Below, one piece after another: positions 42,878-52,073 of a DNA stretch of 64,000 nucleotides. Source of the DNA: Kallipyga massiliensis ph2 (lineage in GTDB: Bacteria; Bacillota; Clostridia; Tissierellales; Peptoniphilaceae); NCBI RefSeq assembly GCF_000311985.1, contig NZ_HE978585.1, forward strand, positions 342,346 to 406,345, in the 5' to 3' direction. Every line of letters starts with the position of its first letter. Within the stretch, counting starts at the first letter, position 1. Both the position numbers and the translations under genes were made by a program. The notes under the pieces are model-generated. The model was given only the letters and a program-made list of their open reading frames with translations. It did no database searches and was not told where the DNA came from.

Positions 42878-43890
42878 TTAAATAAACACCTCAATCGGCT
42901 TCCAAACATTACGATTGGTAGCAATTTCACACCATACGGTATTGGAAAGATAAAGCTGCAGTCCGATAGCTCGCACAAATTTCCACTTGATTTCTGGATG
43001 TTCTTCTCCATACTCTTTTAACGCCTCAAATTTACGATTTGCATAGCTATCCACATTGTTCGAACTACCATCATCTGTCATACCGCCCTTAGCTTCAATA
43101 ATCCATACATCTCCGTTTTCCAAGCCGATAATGTAGTCGGAATAAAAATGAGCATGACGAAATGCCTTTCTGTAAACAAGGCTGAAATATTCATCGCCTT
43201 TATCACCGTTCTTATATATCCACTTTACAGAATCATAGCTTTCACACCAACGCTCAAATTCTGTCTCAGATACTGTTCTATTCGGATGTATAAGAATGTT
43301 GATGCCGTAGTTTTCAAATACATTTATATTGAGAATAGCTGTTCTTTGAATTTTCTTATGCTGCTTATAGTATTGATAAGAGGGGATACCACATTTGCTT
43401 TCTATAACATCTGTTTCTTCAATATCGGCAATATCATTTGCACTTATTTGACTGAACAGTTCAACAAGCTTATCACGATTATTTACCAAAAAGGCATTAT
43501 ATTCTCTAAGAGAAAGGTCATCAAGTCCTTATGCTCACCCTCACAGAGAACAACATTAGTTTTTTTATTGATTTTATCCCAGTTAATAAAGAAAACTTGT
43601 CCTCTCGGGTCAGGCTCGGTAATGAAAGAGTACACATCGCCAAAAGGAATACCCGATGTCACTTCTTCAAAACTGTCCTGCGACTGTTTGGCAAGACCGC
43701 CAACACCGGGGCAAAGCCATAAAAATACGGTGTCTGGATTTTCATCAAGATAATCATCTATAAATTTACACACCATAACTGTTTTACCTGAACCCGCCGG
43801 TGCATAAAGTACGATTTCCTCGTGGTCGGCGCACTTTGCCAATAGATTTTCTTCGTGTTTTGTTTGAAAAGGATATAGTGTTGCATTAAA
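42878..43890 (-). pseudogene. Type III restriction enzyme (Res) remnant
   Basis: Two blocks in different frames. The first, upstream, encodes LYPFQTKHEENLLAKCADHEE and a helicase Walker A IVLYAPAGSGKTVMVCKF, then VFFINWDKIN. The second encodes the C-terminal nuclease: HAHFYSDYIIGLENGDVWIIEAKGG, a PD-(D/E)XK site. Res proteins have about 900 residues; about two-thirds, including the DEAD/DEAH core, is missing through an internal deletion and the frame is shifted. It follows the Mod remnant directly, as res follows mod. Confidence 0.8.
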
Positions 43891-43892
43891 AA

Positions 43893-44715
43893 TTATTCAG
43901 CCGCCTCCCTTAATTCCTGACCGAAGAACTCTTGTAGAATGTATTTGAAGCCTTTTGCTTTCAACAATTTCAGTTCTTCGGAATTAAGAATAATATTTTG
44001 ATTTACCCATACATTTTCAATTTCGGCATAAATATCGGGATTCAAAATGATATTTTAAAATCATTCTTATTAAGCAAAAGCACATTCTTAACATTGTCCA
44101 CTTCAATTGCGTTTTGAATCTCTATCATTTCTTTGATATGTAAACAAAGTGCATTGCTCAGCAAATAGTGTTCCGGCTTTCTCGGTGTCCCATCACATTT
44201 GAAATATTTTACATTAGCGGTAAAACCATCTGACAGCTTCAACTTTGCCAGATTAGGATATAATTGGATTTTTGTTTATCGATATACATTCTCTTTTGTA
44301 ATAGCACCTGTTTTTTAGATAAAACAGAACTTTCTTCGTCTAATTTAAATTTTTCTGTTTCAAAACCATAACTTCCAGAAAGCTTATCACCATATATATT
44401 AACTCCATTTATACTACACAGAGTTCTTGGCCAAGTTACATATCTTGATATGCCAAGTTTTTCCCACTCGTTATCACCTTTTTTATATCCGGTTTTAATT
44501 AAGTGTTCTTCTTCCTTTGCAGAAATTTCATTGTTTGTTGCCATAATACAATGTCTATTTCCACCATCTTCTGCATTAAGCAAATTTATTGCGTGTAAGA
44601 TAATGCCAGAACCGCAGGTCTCGTCTAACAAGAGGCTATCTTTGATACAATGTGCTTTTCTCGAACAAGTACCTTGATGCCATATATCAATTCCTCCAAC
44701 ATCTATCTCCGACAC
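43893..44715 (-). pseudogene. Type III DNA methyltransferase (Mod) remnant, two frameshifts
   Basis: Only the 3' half remains. The first piece has LLDETCGSGIILHAINLLNAEDGG (motif I region of an N6-adenine methylase, degraded from the usual FAGSGTT), CIMATNNE and GYKKGDNEWEKLGISRYVTWPRT. A one-base shift near 44240 leads to LAKLKLSDGFTANVKYFKC, and another near 44045 to NPDIYAEIENVWVNQNIILN and a normal end ELREAAE. The substrate-recognition and catalytic DPPY parts are missing. Inactive. Confidence 0.8.
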
Positions 44716-44895
44716 TCAACACCCATGACATCTAATCCACTAACTCCACTTAATGACATCTATCTCGGCAACTCCACTCTCACACTTTCCCGGCAGAACC
44801 GCCGTGGATAAGTTACCGTAGAGCGTTCATCGTCTCCACCTGCTCGAAACCGACGAAACCCGAAAAGTGCCCTATTTCAAGGGCTTCCGATCCTA

Positions 44896-44937
44896 TCACC
44901 CTTCGACCCTTGACATCAATACTACCGTCTCAACGTG
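44896..44937 (-). repeat. rlmD 3'-end scar (HVETVVLMSRVEG*)
   Basis: Complete scar encoding HVETVVLMSRVEG plus stop, the textbook RumA/RlmD C-terminal motif. Two weaker minus-strand look-alikes (VELVD, VELPR followed by MS) lie between 44705 and 44785. Confidence 0.75.
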
Positions 44938-44983
44938 AGTCATCAGTGGGAATATATCCATAACGAATCCGTTAAGTTATTCA

Positions 44984-46282
44984 TTATAGGTCTAAACTTT
45001 CCTTGTTTAACAAAAAGTCAAATAAATTAATAGTGAGAATTCCATTTTCATCTAAAAACGGCTTTATTCGATCTTTCGCGATAATAATTTTTTTAAATGA
45101 GTCATCAATATTTAACAAGGATGCTTTTTCTTGATTTATTTTTTCTATGGATGGGAGGCTATATGCAGATTGAATATAATATCTTTTGCTTCCAAGGTTA
45201 GCTATAAAGTCAACTTCCAGCTGTTTCTTTATATCTTTATTATTAATATTTTCCCTTTTCATGACCATTCCTACATCGACCATATAGCCACGATATCTTA
45301 ATTCGTTATAAATGATATTTTCCATTAGGTGGGTCGGTTCTATTTGCCTAAAATTTAATCTTGCATTTCTAAGCCCTAGATCTTCAAAGTATATTTTATA
45401 AGGTGTGCCTATATATTTTCTCCCTTTAACATCATATCGGTAGACTCTTTTTAAGATAAAAGAATCTTCAAAGTAGCCTATAAACTTATCAATTGTATTT
45501 GCAGAAATTTTAGATTTTTTTATGGACTTAAAAGTTGAGGCTATTTTACTTGGATTCGTAAGGCTTGAAATTCCTGATGCTAAAATATTAAGTAAGTCTT
45601 CTAGTTCAGAAGTTAAGCGTATGTCATACCTATGAACAATATCTCGCAAATATACATTTTCAAGTTGCCCCTTTAGATAATTCATTTTATCTTCATCCGT
45701 TTTCATTAAAGCTCCAGCTGGTAAGCCGCCGTAAACTTGATATTCAGCAAAAGCGTCTTCTTTGTCGCTATCATAAGTTTGAAGAAATTCAGAAAAAACT
45801 AGAGGCATAACATGGATTTCATCACCCCTACCTGCAAATTCAGTAATGACATCTTTAGATAAGAATTTAGAATTACTCCCGGTAGCATAAACATCAAAAT
45901 TGTCTTGACGCAAAAATCCGTTTAAGACTTGTTCAAAAGATTTAAGCAATTGAACTTCATCTAAGAGGACATAAAATTTTTCCTTGTCATTCGTTTTGCT
46001 CATGATATAGTCTAAAAATTTTTTAGGATCTACTAATCTTTCACCGCTTAGTACATCTAAATCCATTACATCTTCGCCAATTTTTAATAAATCCCTAGCT
46101 GAATCAAAAGCAAATTTTATAATATGGTTTTCATCAATACCACTTTGGATCAAATAATTATAAAATAGATTATTAAGTAAATAAGATTTACCACTTCTTC
46201 TTATTCCTGTAATAATCTTAATGAACCCATTGTCTTTTTTTCGTATTAATTTATCTAAATAATAATCACGCTTTATTTCCAT
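44984..46282 (-). CDS. AAA-family ATPase with DUF4143
   Basis: 432 residues. Residues 20-200 are the ATPase: IITGIRRSGKSYLL (Walker A), FYVLLDEVQLL (Walker B) and VYATGSNSKFLSKD (sensor). Residues 200-430 are the DUF4143 region (LRDIVHRYDI, LTNPSKIA, LKRVYRYDVKGRKYIGTPYKIYFEDLGLRN) with a nuclease-like IIYNELRYRGYMVDVG...KKQLEVDFIA segment. Such proteins are abundant in commensal Firmicutes; the function is unsettled. It is the only gene between the intact rlmD and the first scar. Confidence 0.88.
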   Translation of the reverse strand: MEIKRDYYLDKLIRKKDNGFIKIITGIRRSGKSYLLNNLFYNYLIQSGIDENHIIKFAFDSARDLLKIGEDVMDLDVLSGERLVDPKKFLDYIMSKTNDKEKFYVLLDEVQLLKSFEQVLNGFLRQDNFDVYATGSNSKFLSKDVITEFAGRGDEIHVMPLVFSEFLQTYDSDKEDAFAEYQVYGGLPAGALMKTDEDKMNYLKGQLENVYLRDIVHRYDIRLTSELEDLLNILASGISSLTNPSKIASTFKSIKKSKISANTIDKFIGYFEDSFILKRVYRYDVKGRKYIGTPYKIYFEDLGLRNARLNFRQIEPTHLMENIIYNELRYRGYMVDVGMVMKRENINNKDIKKQLEVDFIANLGSKRYYIQSAYSLPSIEKINQEKASLLNIDDSFKKIIIAKDRIKPFLDENGILTINLFDFLLNKESLDL

Positions 46283-46406
46283 ACGCCTACACCTCTATCT
46301 ATTTAGAATTATTTCCATATCGGACCTTAATTTAAGTATAGGAGATGCCCTCAGTAAATTCAATAGCGGGTGCTTCTCTTGGAGATTCTTGGCATGAGAC
46401 CTACAT

Positions 46407-46445
46407 CTTCTTGTGAGGTCATTCTACGAATGACCTCACAAGAAG
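46407..46445. other. Perfect 18-base inverted repeat over the rlmD stop codon
   Basis: CTTCTTGTGAGGTCATTC, loop TAC, then the exact complement. The repeat supplies the last rlmD codons and its stop (46419-46421). There is no T-run. The flanks equal those at 16663-16738, where a different inverted repeat with the same TAC loop sits. Confidence 0.7.
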
Positions 46446-47867
46446 TGTTAGGGCTTCAACATGCTTCGTCCTTGGAAACTGGTCGAAGGCCTGGCCCTTG
46501 ACCAGGCGGTAGCCTCCCTGAATGAAGAGCTGGAGGTCTCGGACCTGGGTCCGGGGGTTGCAGGAGATGTAGACGATCTTTTCGGGTCCTGCAGCGATCA
46601 TCTTTTCCAGGGCCTTGGAGTGGATCCCCTCCCGGGGCGGGTCGATCATAATGAGGTCCGGCCGGTCTTCGGACTGGGCCAGGCGGTCCAGTTCGTCCAA
46701 GACGTCGCCGGCCAGGAACTTGGCGTTGGCCAGGCCGTTGGCTTGGGCGGTCTCCCTGGCCTTGTCGACGGCCTCTTCCACAATCTCCACCCCGATGGCC
46801 CGCTGAGCCCTCTTGGCCATGAGCTGGGTCAGGGTCCCGGTTCCGGAGTAGAGGTCATAGACGGTCTTGCCTGTCAGGTCGCCGGCGAATTCCATGGCCT
46901 TGGCATAGAGGTTCTCTGCCGAAAAGACATTGGGCTGGAAGAAAGAGAAGGGACCGATGTGGAAGGTCAGGCCCATGAGGCTTTCCTGGAGTTCCTCCTG
47001 GCCATAGAGGAGAGTGACCTTCTCCGGGATGACGGCATCCGCCACGGCGTCGTTTTGGGTGTGGAAGATGGAGACCAGGTCGAAGGTCAGGGGGAGGCGG
47101 GTCATGCGGTCCACATAGTCCCGGAGGAGGTCGGGGCTCATGGAGGAGTCTGACGTGGTGACCAGGTTGACCATGATCTGGCTGGTGTGCATGGCGGTCC
47201 GGAGGACCAGGTGGCGGAGGGCCCCCTGGCGGGTGGACTTATGGTAGTAGGAGATCCCCTTTTCCCGGAAGAAGGCCTGGCTGGCCCGGCGGATGGTGTT
47301 CATGTCTTCCGGGACAATCTTGCAGAAAGGGGTGGGCACAATCTCATAAAAATGGCCCGGCCGGTGGAGACCCAGGGTCAGGGGGCCCTCCTTGACCTCA
47401 TCCCCAAAGCTATATTCCATTTTATTCCGGTAGCCTTCGTAAAGAGGGGACCGGTAGATAGGGATATCCAGGTCCAAGCCGGCCTCCTGGAAGAGGCGGC
47501 GGATCTGGCCCCCCTTGAGCATGAGTTCCGTCTCATAGGACAGGGTCTGGTAGACGCAGCCCCCGCAGCGGTCGAAGTGGGAGCAGCGGGCGGGGCTTTC
47601 CAATGGGGACCGTCGGAGGAGGTCCAGGAGGAGGACTTCCTTGGCCTCCCCCCTGGCCCGCTTGCCCTTGGCCCGGTAGACCTGGCCCGGGATCCCACCC
47701 TTGGCCACGATGGGGCGGCCATGAGGCCTCTTGTCATAATAGCTGTCCATCTCCAGGAGGCGGTCCGCCTCATTTTCTTCGATGGACTCCAGCTTGAAGC
47801 CCCGGGCCTGGTTGGGGTAGTCCACCCGGTCGATCACCACATCCAAGTAATCCTTTTTGCGCACCAT
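46419..47867 (-). CDS. rlmD: 23S rRNA (uracil-C5)-methyltransferase, RlmD/RumA type
   Basis: 482 residues. Iron-sulphur cysteines in CSHFDRCGGCVYQTL (about 94-108), then FSFFQPNVFSAENLY, SAM motif DLYSGTGTLTQ, MIDPPREGI and the catalytic cysteine in VYISCNPRTQ, ending QFPRTKHVEALTLLVRSFVE. The enzyme methylates a uracil of 23S rRNA (U1939 in E. coli) by an S-adenosylmethionine-dependent covalent mechanism. The ATG overlaps the helicase stop (TAATG), so translation is coupled. Its 3' end is the presumed integration target for the 16-46 kb island; the last residues differ from the scars. Confidence 0.93.
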   Translation of the reverse strand: MVRKKDYLDVVIDRVDYPNQARGFKLESIEENEADRLLEMDSYYDKRPHGRPIVAKGGIPGQVYRAKGKRARGEAKEVLLLDLLRRSPLESPARCSHFDRCGGCVYQTLSYETELMLKGGQIRRLFQEAGLDLDIPIYRSPLYEGYRNKMEYSFGDEVKEGPLTLGLHRPGHFYEIVPTPFCKIVPEDMNTIRRASQAFFREKGISYYHKSTRQGALRHLVLRTAMHTSQIMVNLVTTSDSSMSPDLLRDYVDRMTRLPLTFDLVSIFHTQNDAVADAVIPEKVTLLYGQEELQESLMGLTFHIGPFSFFQPNVFSAENLYAKAMEFAGDLTGKTVYDLYSGTGTLTQLMAKRAQRAIGVEIVEEAVDKARETAQANGLANAKFLAGDVLDELDRLAQSEDRPDLIMIDPPREGIHSKALEKMIAAGPEKIVYISCNPRTQVRDLQLFIQGGYRLVKGQAFDQFPRTKHVEALTLLVRSFVE

Positions 47868-50245
47868 TATCTGTCCTTTCTCTCCTCATTTATATAATCT
47901 TCCACCCTTGAGAAATACCGCATCCCCTTCCAGTGCCTGGGGTAGAGGGCCCGGTAGCGGGCCTGGGCAAAGCGGTCGTCCACCAAGAGGACCCGGCCCC
48001 GGTCGGTTTCCGTCCGGATGAGGCGTCCGGCCGCCTGGAGGACCCGGTTCATCCCGGGAAAGGTGTAGGCGTAGTCGAAGCCGAAAAGACCTTCCCCGTT
48101 AAAGTAGTCCTTAATCACGTCCTGCTCAAAAGATAGGCCGGGGAGGCCCACCGAGACCACAGCCACCCGGGTCAGGGCCAGGCCCGGGAGGTCGATCCCC
48201 TCGGCAAAAAGCCCGCCCAGGACAAAGAAGCCCGCCAGGCCCTCTTCCTCCATATAGCGGGCTAGGAGGGCCTCCCGGTCCTTATGGCTAGCCTCAGGAT
48301 CCTGGACCAGGACCTCCCCACCGAAGCGGTCCCGGTAGGCCCGGGCCACCCGGTTCAAGTAGGCATAGGAGGGAAAGAAGACCATGGCATTGCCCCCGGC
48401 CTCTTCCCCCTCCAGGAAGTGGTGGAGAAGGGTGGTCAGGCCCTCCATGGTCCGGTCTCGGTCCTTATACCGTGTGGATAGAGAGACCTGGGCCAGGTAC
48501 AGATGGTCGGGCGGGAAGGGGGAGTCCAGGTGGAGGACCCGGGGGGACTCTCCCCCGCCCAAAAGGCGGGCGTAGAAGGCCATGGGGGACAGGGTGGCCG
48601 AGAAGAAGATGGCGGCCTTGACCCTCCGGATGGTGGCCTGGAGGAGGTCGGTCGGGTCGATGCAGCGGATCTTCCAGTAGAGGTCCCCCTGGCGGAGGGT
48701 CAGGAGGTTGAGGAAGCCCTCCATCCGGCAGTCGTCGATCTTGGTGTAGGCGGTGATGTCAAAGTAGGCCTGGCGGACCTCCTCATAGTCCGGATCATCC
48801 CCCTCTTTGGCCAAATAGGGGTCCATGGCCTGGGCCAGGCCCTTGAGGGCCAGGTAGAAGCCCTCCGGATTCTCCGCCGTGGCCACCTGGTCCGGCTGGC
48901 CCAGGGCCTGGTGGAAGTCCTCCATGACCCGGCCGGCCCGGTCGGCCTTGCGGGCGATGGTCCGGTCGACTGCCTTGCTTTTTTTGTCCTCGTTTTTCTT
49001 GGCCTTGTCCCGGAAGAGGGCGGCCAGGCGGCGGAGGGCCTCCCGGGAGATTTCCGCCGAATACATCTCCCTCCCCCGGTCAACCAGGTTGTGGGCCTCA
49101 TCCACCAGGACTACCGTGGTGGGGTCATCGCTGTCGAAGGCCCGACGGAGGTAGACCCGGGGGTCGAAGAAATAGTTGTAGTCGCAGAGGACCAGGTCCG
49201 CGAAGTCCGTCATGTCCAGCTGGAATTCATGGGGACAGACCCGGTGCTTCTCTGCATATTCCGTGATGGTGGCCCGGTCCATCCCATCCTCCGCTTGAAA
49301 GAGGTCCAGGATGGCCGCATTGACCCGGTCGAAGTGGCCCTTGGCATAGGGGCAGTGGTTGGGGTCACAGACCAGCTTGTCATTGAGGCAGATCTTGGAC
49401 TTGGCCGTCAGGGTCACCTGCTTGATACAAAGGCCCTGGTCCCGCATCCTATCCATGGCCCGGGCGGGCTCCCTTTGGGTGGTGGTCCGGGCAGTTAGGT
49501 AAAAAATCTTCTTGACCCCCAGGCGAGGCATGGCCAGAAGGGCCGGATAGAGGGCGGAGATGGTCTTCCCGATCCCCGTGGGGGCCTCCACGAAAAGAGC
49601 CCCTCCCTCTTCGATGGTCTGATAGACCCCCACCGCCATGGTCCGCTGGCCGGGGCGGAAGTCCTCATAAGGGAAGGGAAAATCCGCCAGGGACCCGTCC
49701 CTCTTTTTCTTCCAGGCCACCAGGAGGCGGGAAAATTCCAGATAGCGGCCCAAGAGGTCCAGGTAGAAGGCCTCCAGTTCCTCCCTCTGGAAGATCTTGG
49801 TGAAGGTCCGATAAAGGAGGTCCTCATCCAGATTGACATAGGTCAGCCGAACCTCGATGGAAGCCCGGTCCCTCTGCTTGCAGTAGAAATGGGCATAGCA
49901 TTTGGCCTGGGCCCAGTGGAGGGGGTTGGCCTCCCCGTCCAGACTGTCCAGGGGCCGGGTCGTTGACTTAATCTCATCGATGAGGACCCGATCTTTTCCC
50001 TCCTCATTTTTCCCTTCGAAGACCCCATCCGCCCGGCCGTCAACATCGAATTCGATCCCCTCCAGGGTCGTCCGGTCCCGGAAGATGACTTCCTTAGAAT
50101 AGCCCTTCCCGTATTGGTCCTGGATCCTCCGGTGGGCCCGGATCCCTTCCTGCATCCTCTGGTTGGACCGGTAGCGGCCATCAACATCCCCCGACCGCAT
50201 GACGTATTCAATTAAGGTCCGTACGCCCATGCGGATCTGGTCCAT
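47867..50245 (-). CDS. XPD/DinG-family ATP-dependent DNA helicase
   Basis: 792 residues from the ATG of MDQIRMGVRTLIEYVM. An N-terminal PD-(D/E)XK-like part (about 60-110: EFDVDGRADGVFE, RVLIDEIKST) precedes the helicase. Walker A is FVEAPTGIGKTIS, iron-sulphur Cys cluster is CLNDKLVCDPNHCPY...CPHEF, DEAH is VVLVDEAHNLVD, and late motifs are SATLSPMAFYARLL and QAAGRLIRTETDRG. This resembles clostridial helicases joining a Cas4-like nuclease to a DinG/XPD 5'-3' helicase, likely in DNA repair. It is an operon with rlmD. Confidence 0.88.
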   Translation of the reverse strand: MDQIRMGVRTLIEYVMRSGDVDGRYRSNQRMQEGIRAHRRIQDQYGKGYSKEVIFRDRTTLEGIEFDVDGRADGVFEGKNEEGKDRVLIDEIKSTTRPLDSLDGEANPLHWAQAKCYAHFYCKQRDRASIEVRLTYVNLDEDLLYRTFTKIFQREELEAFYLDLLGRYLEFSRLLVAWKKKRDGSLADFPFPYEDFRPGQRTMAVGVYQTIEEGGALFVEAPTGIGKTISALYPALLAMPRLGVKKIFYLTARTTTQREPARAMDRMRDQGLCIKQVTLTAKSKICLNDKLVCDPNHCPYAKGHFDRVNAAILDLFQAEDGMDRATITEYAEKHRVCPHEFQLDMTDFADLVLCDYNYFFDPRVYLRRAFDSDDPTTVVLVDEAHNLVDRGREMYSAEISREALRRLAALFRDKAKKNEDKKSKAVDRTIARKADRAGRVMEDFHQALGQPDQVATAENPEGFYLALKGLAQAMDPYLAKEGDDPDYEEVRQAYFDITAYTKIDDCRMEGFLNLLTLRQGDLYWKIRCIDPTDLLQATIRRVKAAIFFSATLSPMAFYARLLGGGESPRVLHLDSPFPPDHLYLAQVSLSTRYKDRDRTMEGLTTLLHHFLEGEEAGGNAMVFFPSYAYLNRVARAYRDRFGGEVLVQDPEASHKDREALLARYMEEEGLAGFFVLGGLFAEGIDLPGLALTRVAVVSVGLPGLSFEQDVIKDYFNGEGLFGFDYAYTFPGMNRVLQAAGRLIRTETDRGRVLLVDDRFAQARYRALYPRHWKGMRYFSRVEDYINEERKDR

Positions 50246-50359
50246 GGCCGCCCCCTTCCCTGCTTCGTCAATGCTTTTATTATACCGAATGCAGGGGGAA
50301 TTATTTTGGGGGAAAACCTCTTCTTCACTCGGTCTCAAAATTTCTTGACATCCTTTGCG

Positions 50360-50365
50360 TTATAA
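50360..50365 (+). promoter_or_regulatory. Probable -10 of the lipoprotein gene
   Basis: TATAAT about 100 bases before the start, ending an AT-rich stretch. The nearby TTGACA (10 bases upstream) is too close to be its -35, so the -35 is unclear. Confidence 0.35.
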
Positions 50366-50465
50366 TGAAACAAAAGAAGAGAAAAAGACACGAGATGAGA
50401 CCCTTTGAAAGCCTTTTATGCCCATTGATCCTTTTTACCCTTTGCTATAGATTTCGGAGTCCCCA

Positions 50466-51209
50466 ATGAAACGACGTACTTCCTTTGTGATTCTCTGCCT
50501 GGGTGGCCTCCTTCTCACTTCCTGCAGCCCGGGAAAAAAATACGACTTAGTTGATCCCCCTGAAGACCTCCTCCAAGCCCTCCGCAAGGAGGTCCGTGAA
50601 GAAAAGCTGACCGTGGATGAAGAATACCCCATCCGTGCGGTCGCTGATCTCCACCTTGAACCCGGTGAAATGAAAATTATCCAGATGGGCCAACGCGGCC
50701 AGTCGGAAGTCACCTTCCGGATCACCAGCCAGGACGGGAAGGACCTCTTCCGGGAAGCCCTGTCCGAGAAGGTCATCCGCCGGGCCCAGCCCGCCATCGT
50801 CCACTTTGGCCCCCGGGACCGGGAAAAATACCCCGATGGATCCACCCGGACCGTCGGCTATTCCCAACCCCAAAGCGAAGTGGAATTAGAGCTTGTCCTG
50901 ACCAATGCCGGCCTTTTTGAGCCCGGTCAAGAAACCGCCGCCAACACCCCTCCACCGGCTCCGGCCCCGGCCCGTCCCGCCAGCCCCAACCCCAAGCCCG
51001 CTAAGCCGCCCCAAGAAAGCAGCCAGCCGGCCCAATCGGAATCTTCCTCTCATCCGGAGGAAAGTGCGGACGCTCCCTCATCCGGCCCAAATAAGCCGAC
51101 CACCAAGCCGGAAAAGCCACCCGAGGAATCTCAGCCCCAAGAATCGGGCGAGGAAGAATCCACCCCTCTTATGGATACGGAGGAAGAAAGTGGTGTGGAG
51201 GTAGAGTAA
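50466..51209 (+). CDS. Secreted lipoprotein with a G5-like domain and Pro-rich tail
   Basis: 247 residues. Signal peptide with a lipobox: FVILCLGGLLLTSC (Cys20), so the mature protein is lipid-anchored. Residues 45-110 (EEKLTVDEEYPIRAVADL, LEPGEMKIIQMGQRGQSEVTFRI) resemble a G5 domain, a module often found in surface adhesins and peptidoglycan-linked enzymes. Residues 160-240 are a Pro/Ser/Glu-rich stalk. The gene is monocistronic with a strong terminator. Function: cell-surface protein; adhesion or wall association is a guess. Confidence 0.75.
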   Translation: MKRRTSFVILCLGGLLLTSCSPGKKYDLVDPPEDLLQALRKEVREEKLTVDEEYPIRAVADLHLEPGEMKIIQMGQRGQSEVTFRITSQDGKDLFREALSEKVIRRAQPAIVHFGPRDREKYPDGSTRTVGYSQPQSEVELELVLTNAGLFEPGQETAANTPPPAPAPARPASPNPKPAKPPQESSQPAQSESSSHPEESADAPSSGPNKPTTKPEKPPEESQPQESGEEESTPLMDTEEESGVEVE

Positions 51210-51211
51210 AG

Positions 51212-51258
51212 GAAAAGAGCTTGGGTTTGGGGAACTACCCAAACTCGAGCTCTTTTTC
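51212..51258. terminator. Bidirectional terminator
   Basis: Arms AAAGAGCT-T-GGGTTTGGG and CCCAAAC-TC-GAGCTCTTT with a T-run right and an A-run left; it serves the lipoprotein gene and the convergent gene that ends at 51281. Confidence 0.8.
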
Positions 51259-51280
51259 TAAGATCTGAAGGATATCTATA

Positions 51281-51754
51281 TCATTTTTTCTTCCTCTTGC
51301 TCAAGTACACCAATATTATCCCCCACATGATGACAACGCATGAAATATAAGGATGATCACATAGTGAGCCTTCAAAAAACGAAATCCCGCCGGTCGTTAA
51401 ATCGACCTCATAGCAATAGATGTGGAAGGGGGATTCCACCACACTCATAAACTCACCCCACTTTTTATTCGTTACGTTACGATCAGAGATCGAATACATT
51501 TTTGTGATAGGATTCTGCGACAGTTCATAGATGATGGCTTCTTGTTCATCATTTCCTGAACAATAGACGATAGCTAGGTCATCCTTCTCCGCCACGCTGG
51601 AGACTTTCCGCCCATCGCCCCTTTCAATTTCTTCAAGTATTCCAGGCAGGCTTTTCCTGGAAATCCTGAATCCGCCCTCAATGAGGAGGATAAATCCGAG
51701 AAGAATGACACCGATCCCGACCGAAAAAAGAAGTTTTCTTCGTTTTTGACTCAT
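51281..51754 (-). CDS. Membrane protein with two terminal transmembrane helices
   Basis: 157 residues from the ATG behind GGGAGGG. A basic N-terminus (MSQKRRKLLF) leads into a helix (SVGIGVILLGFILLIEG). A 90-residue extracytoplasmic domain follows (PGILEEIERGDG, VAEKDDLAIVYCSGNDEQEAIIYELSQN), then a C-terminal helix (ISCVVIMWGIILVYLS) and KRKKK. No known family. It converges on the lipoprotein gene, with hairpin array 3 at its 5' side. Confidence 0.65.
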   Translation of the reverse strand: MSQKRRKLLFSVGIGVILLGFILLIEGGFRISRKSLPGILEEIERGDGRKVSSVAEKDDLAIVYCSGNDEQEAIIYELSQNPITKMYSISDRNVTNKKWGEFMSVVESPFHIYCYEVDLTTGGISFFEGSLCDHPYISCVVIMWGIILVYLSKRKKK

Positions 51755-51801
51755 TTTTCCCTCCCGATACAATCCAAAGCAATCCTTGTTTCCGTTTGGG
51801 T

Positions 51802-52073
51802 AGTGGTGGTTTGCCGTTTTTGGCGAATCACCACTCTCCTTTTACCATGCCTCATCGTGGTGGTTTGGCGTTTTTCCGCATACCAACACGACCGTCGGGC
51901 AAAACTCCTCTTGTGTGGACGGAAATAATAGTGGTGGTTTAGCGTTTTTCCTAAAACCAACACGACCGCCGGGTACAAAAATTAGTGTTGGTTTCCCAAA
52001 TTTCCCCAAACCAACACTATTCTAGGCCAAAGACAAGAGTGGTGGTTTCCCGATTTCCACCAAACCAACACGA
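51802..52073. repeat. Hairpin-repeat array 3 (five palindromic units) in native DNA
   Basis: Five imperfect palindromes of 33-36 bases (AGTGGTGGTTT...AAACCAACACGA type). Spacers include CTCCTTTTACCATGCCTCAT, CCGCCGGGTACAAAAATT and TTCTAGGCCAAAGACAAG; the last and the CTCAT ending echo arrays 1 and 2. It lies between two ordinary genes. The remainder of 51755-52164 holds no gene; 52078-52150 is GC-rich without clear structure. Confidence 0.8.

Noticed and set aside
50346..50365. TTGACA ... TATAAT promoter before the lipoprotein gene
   Set aside because: Only 10 bases separate the two boxes, too short for a sigma-A promoter; only the -10 is kept.
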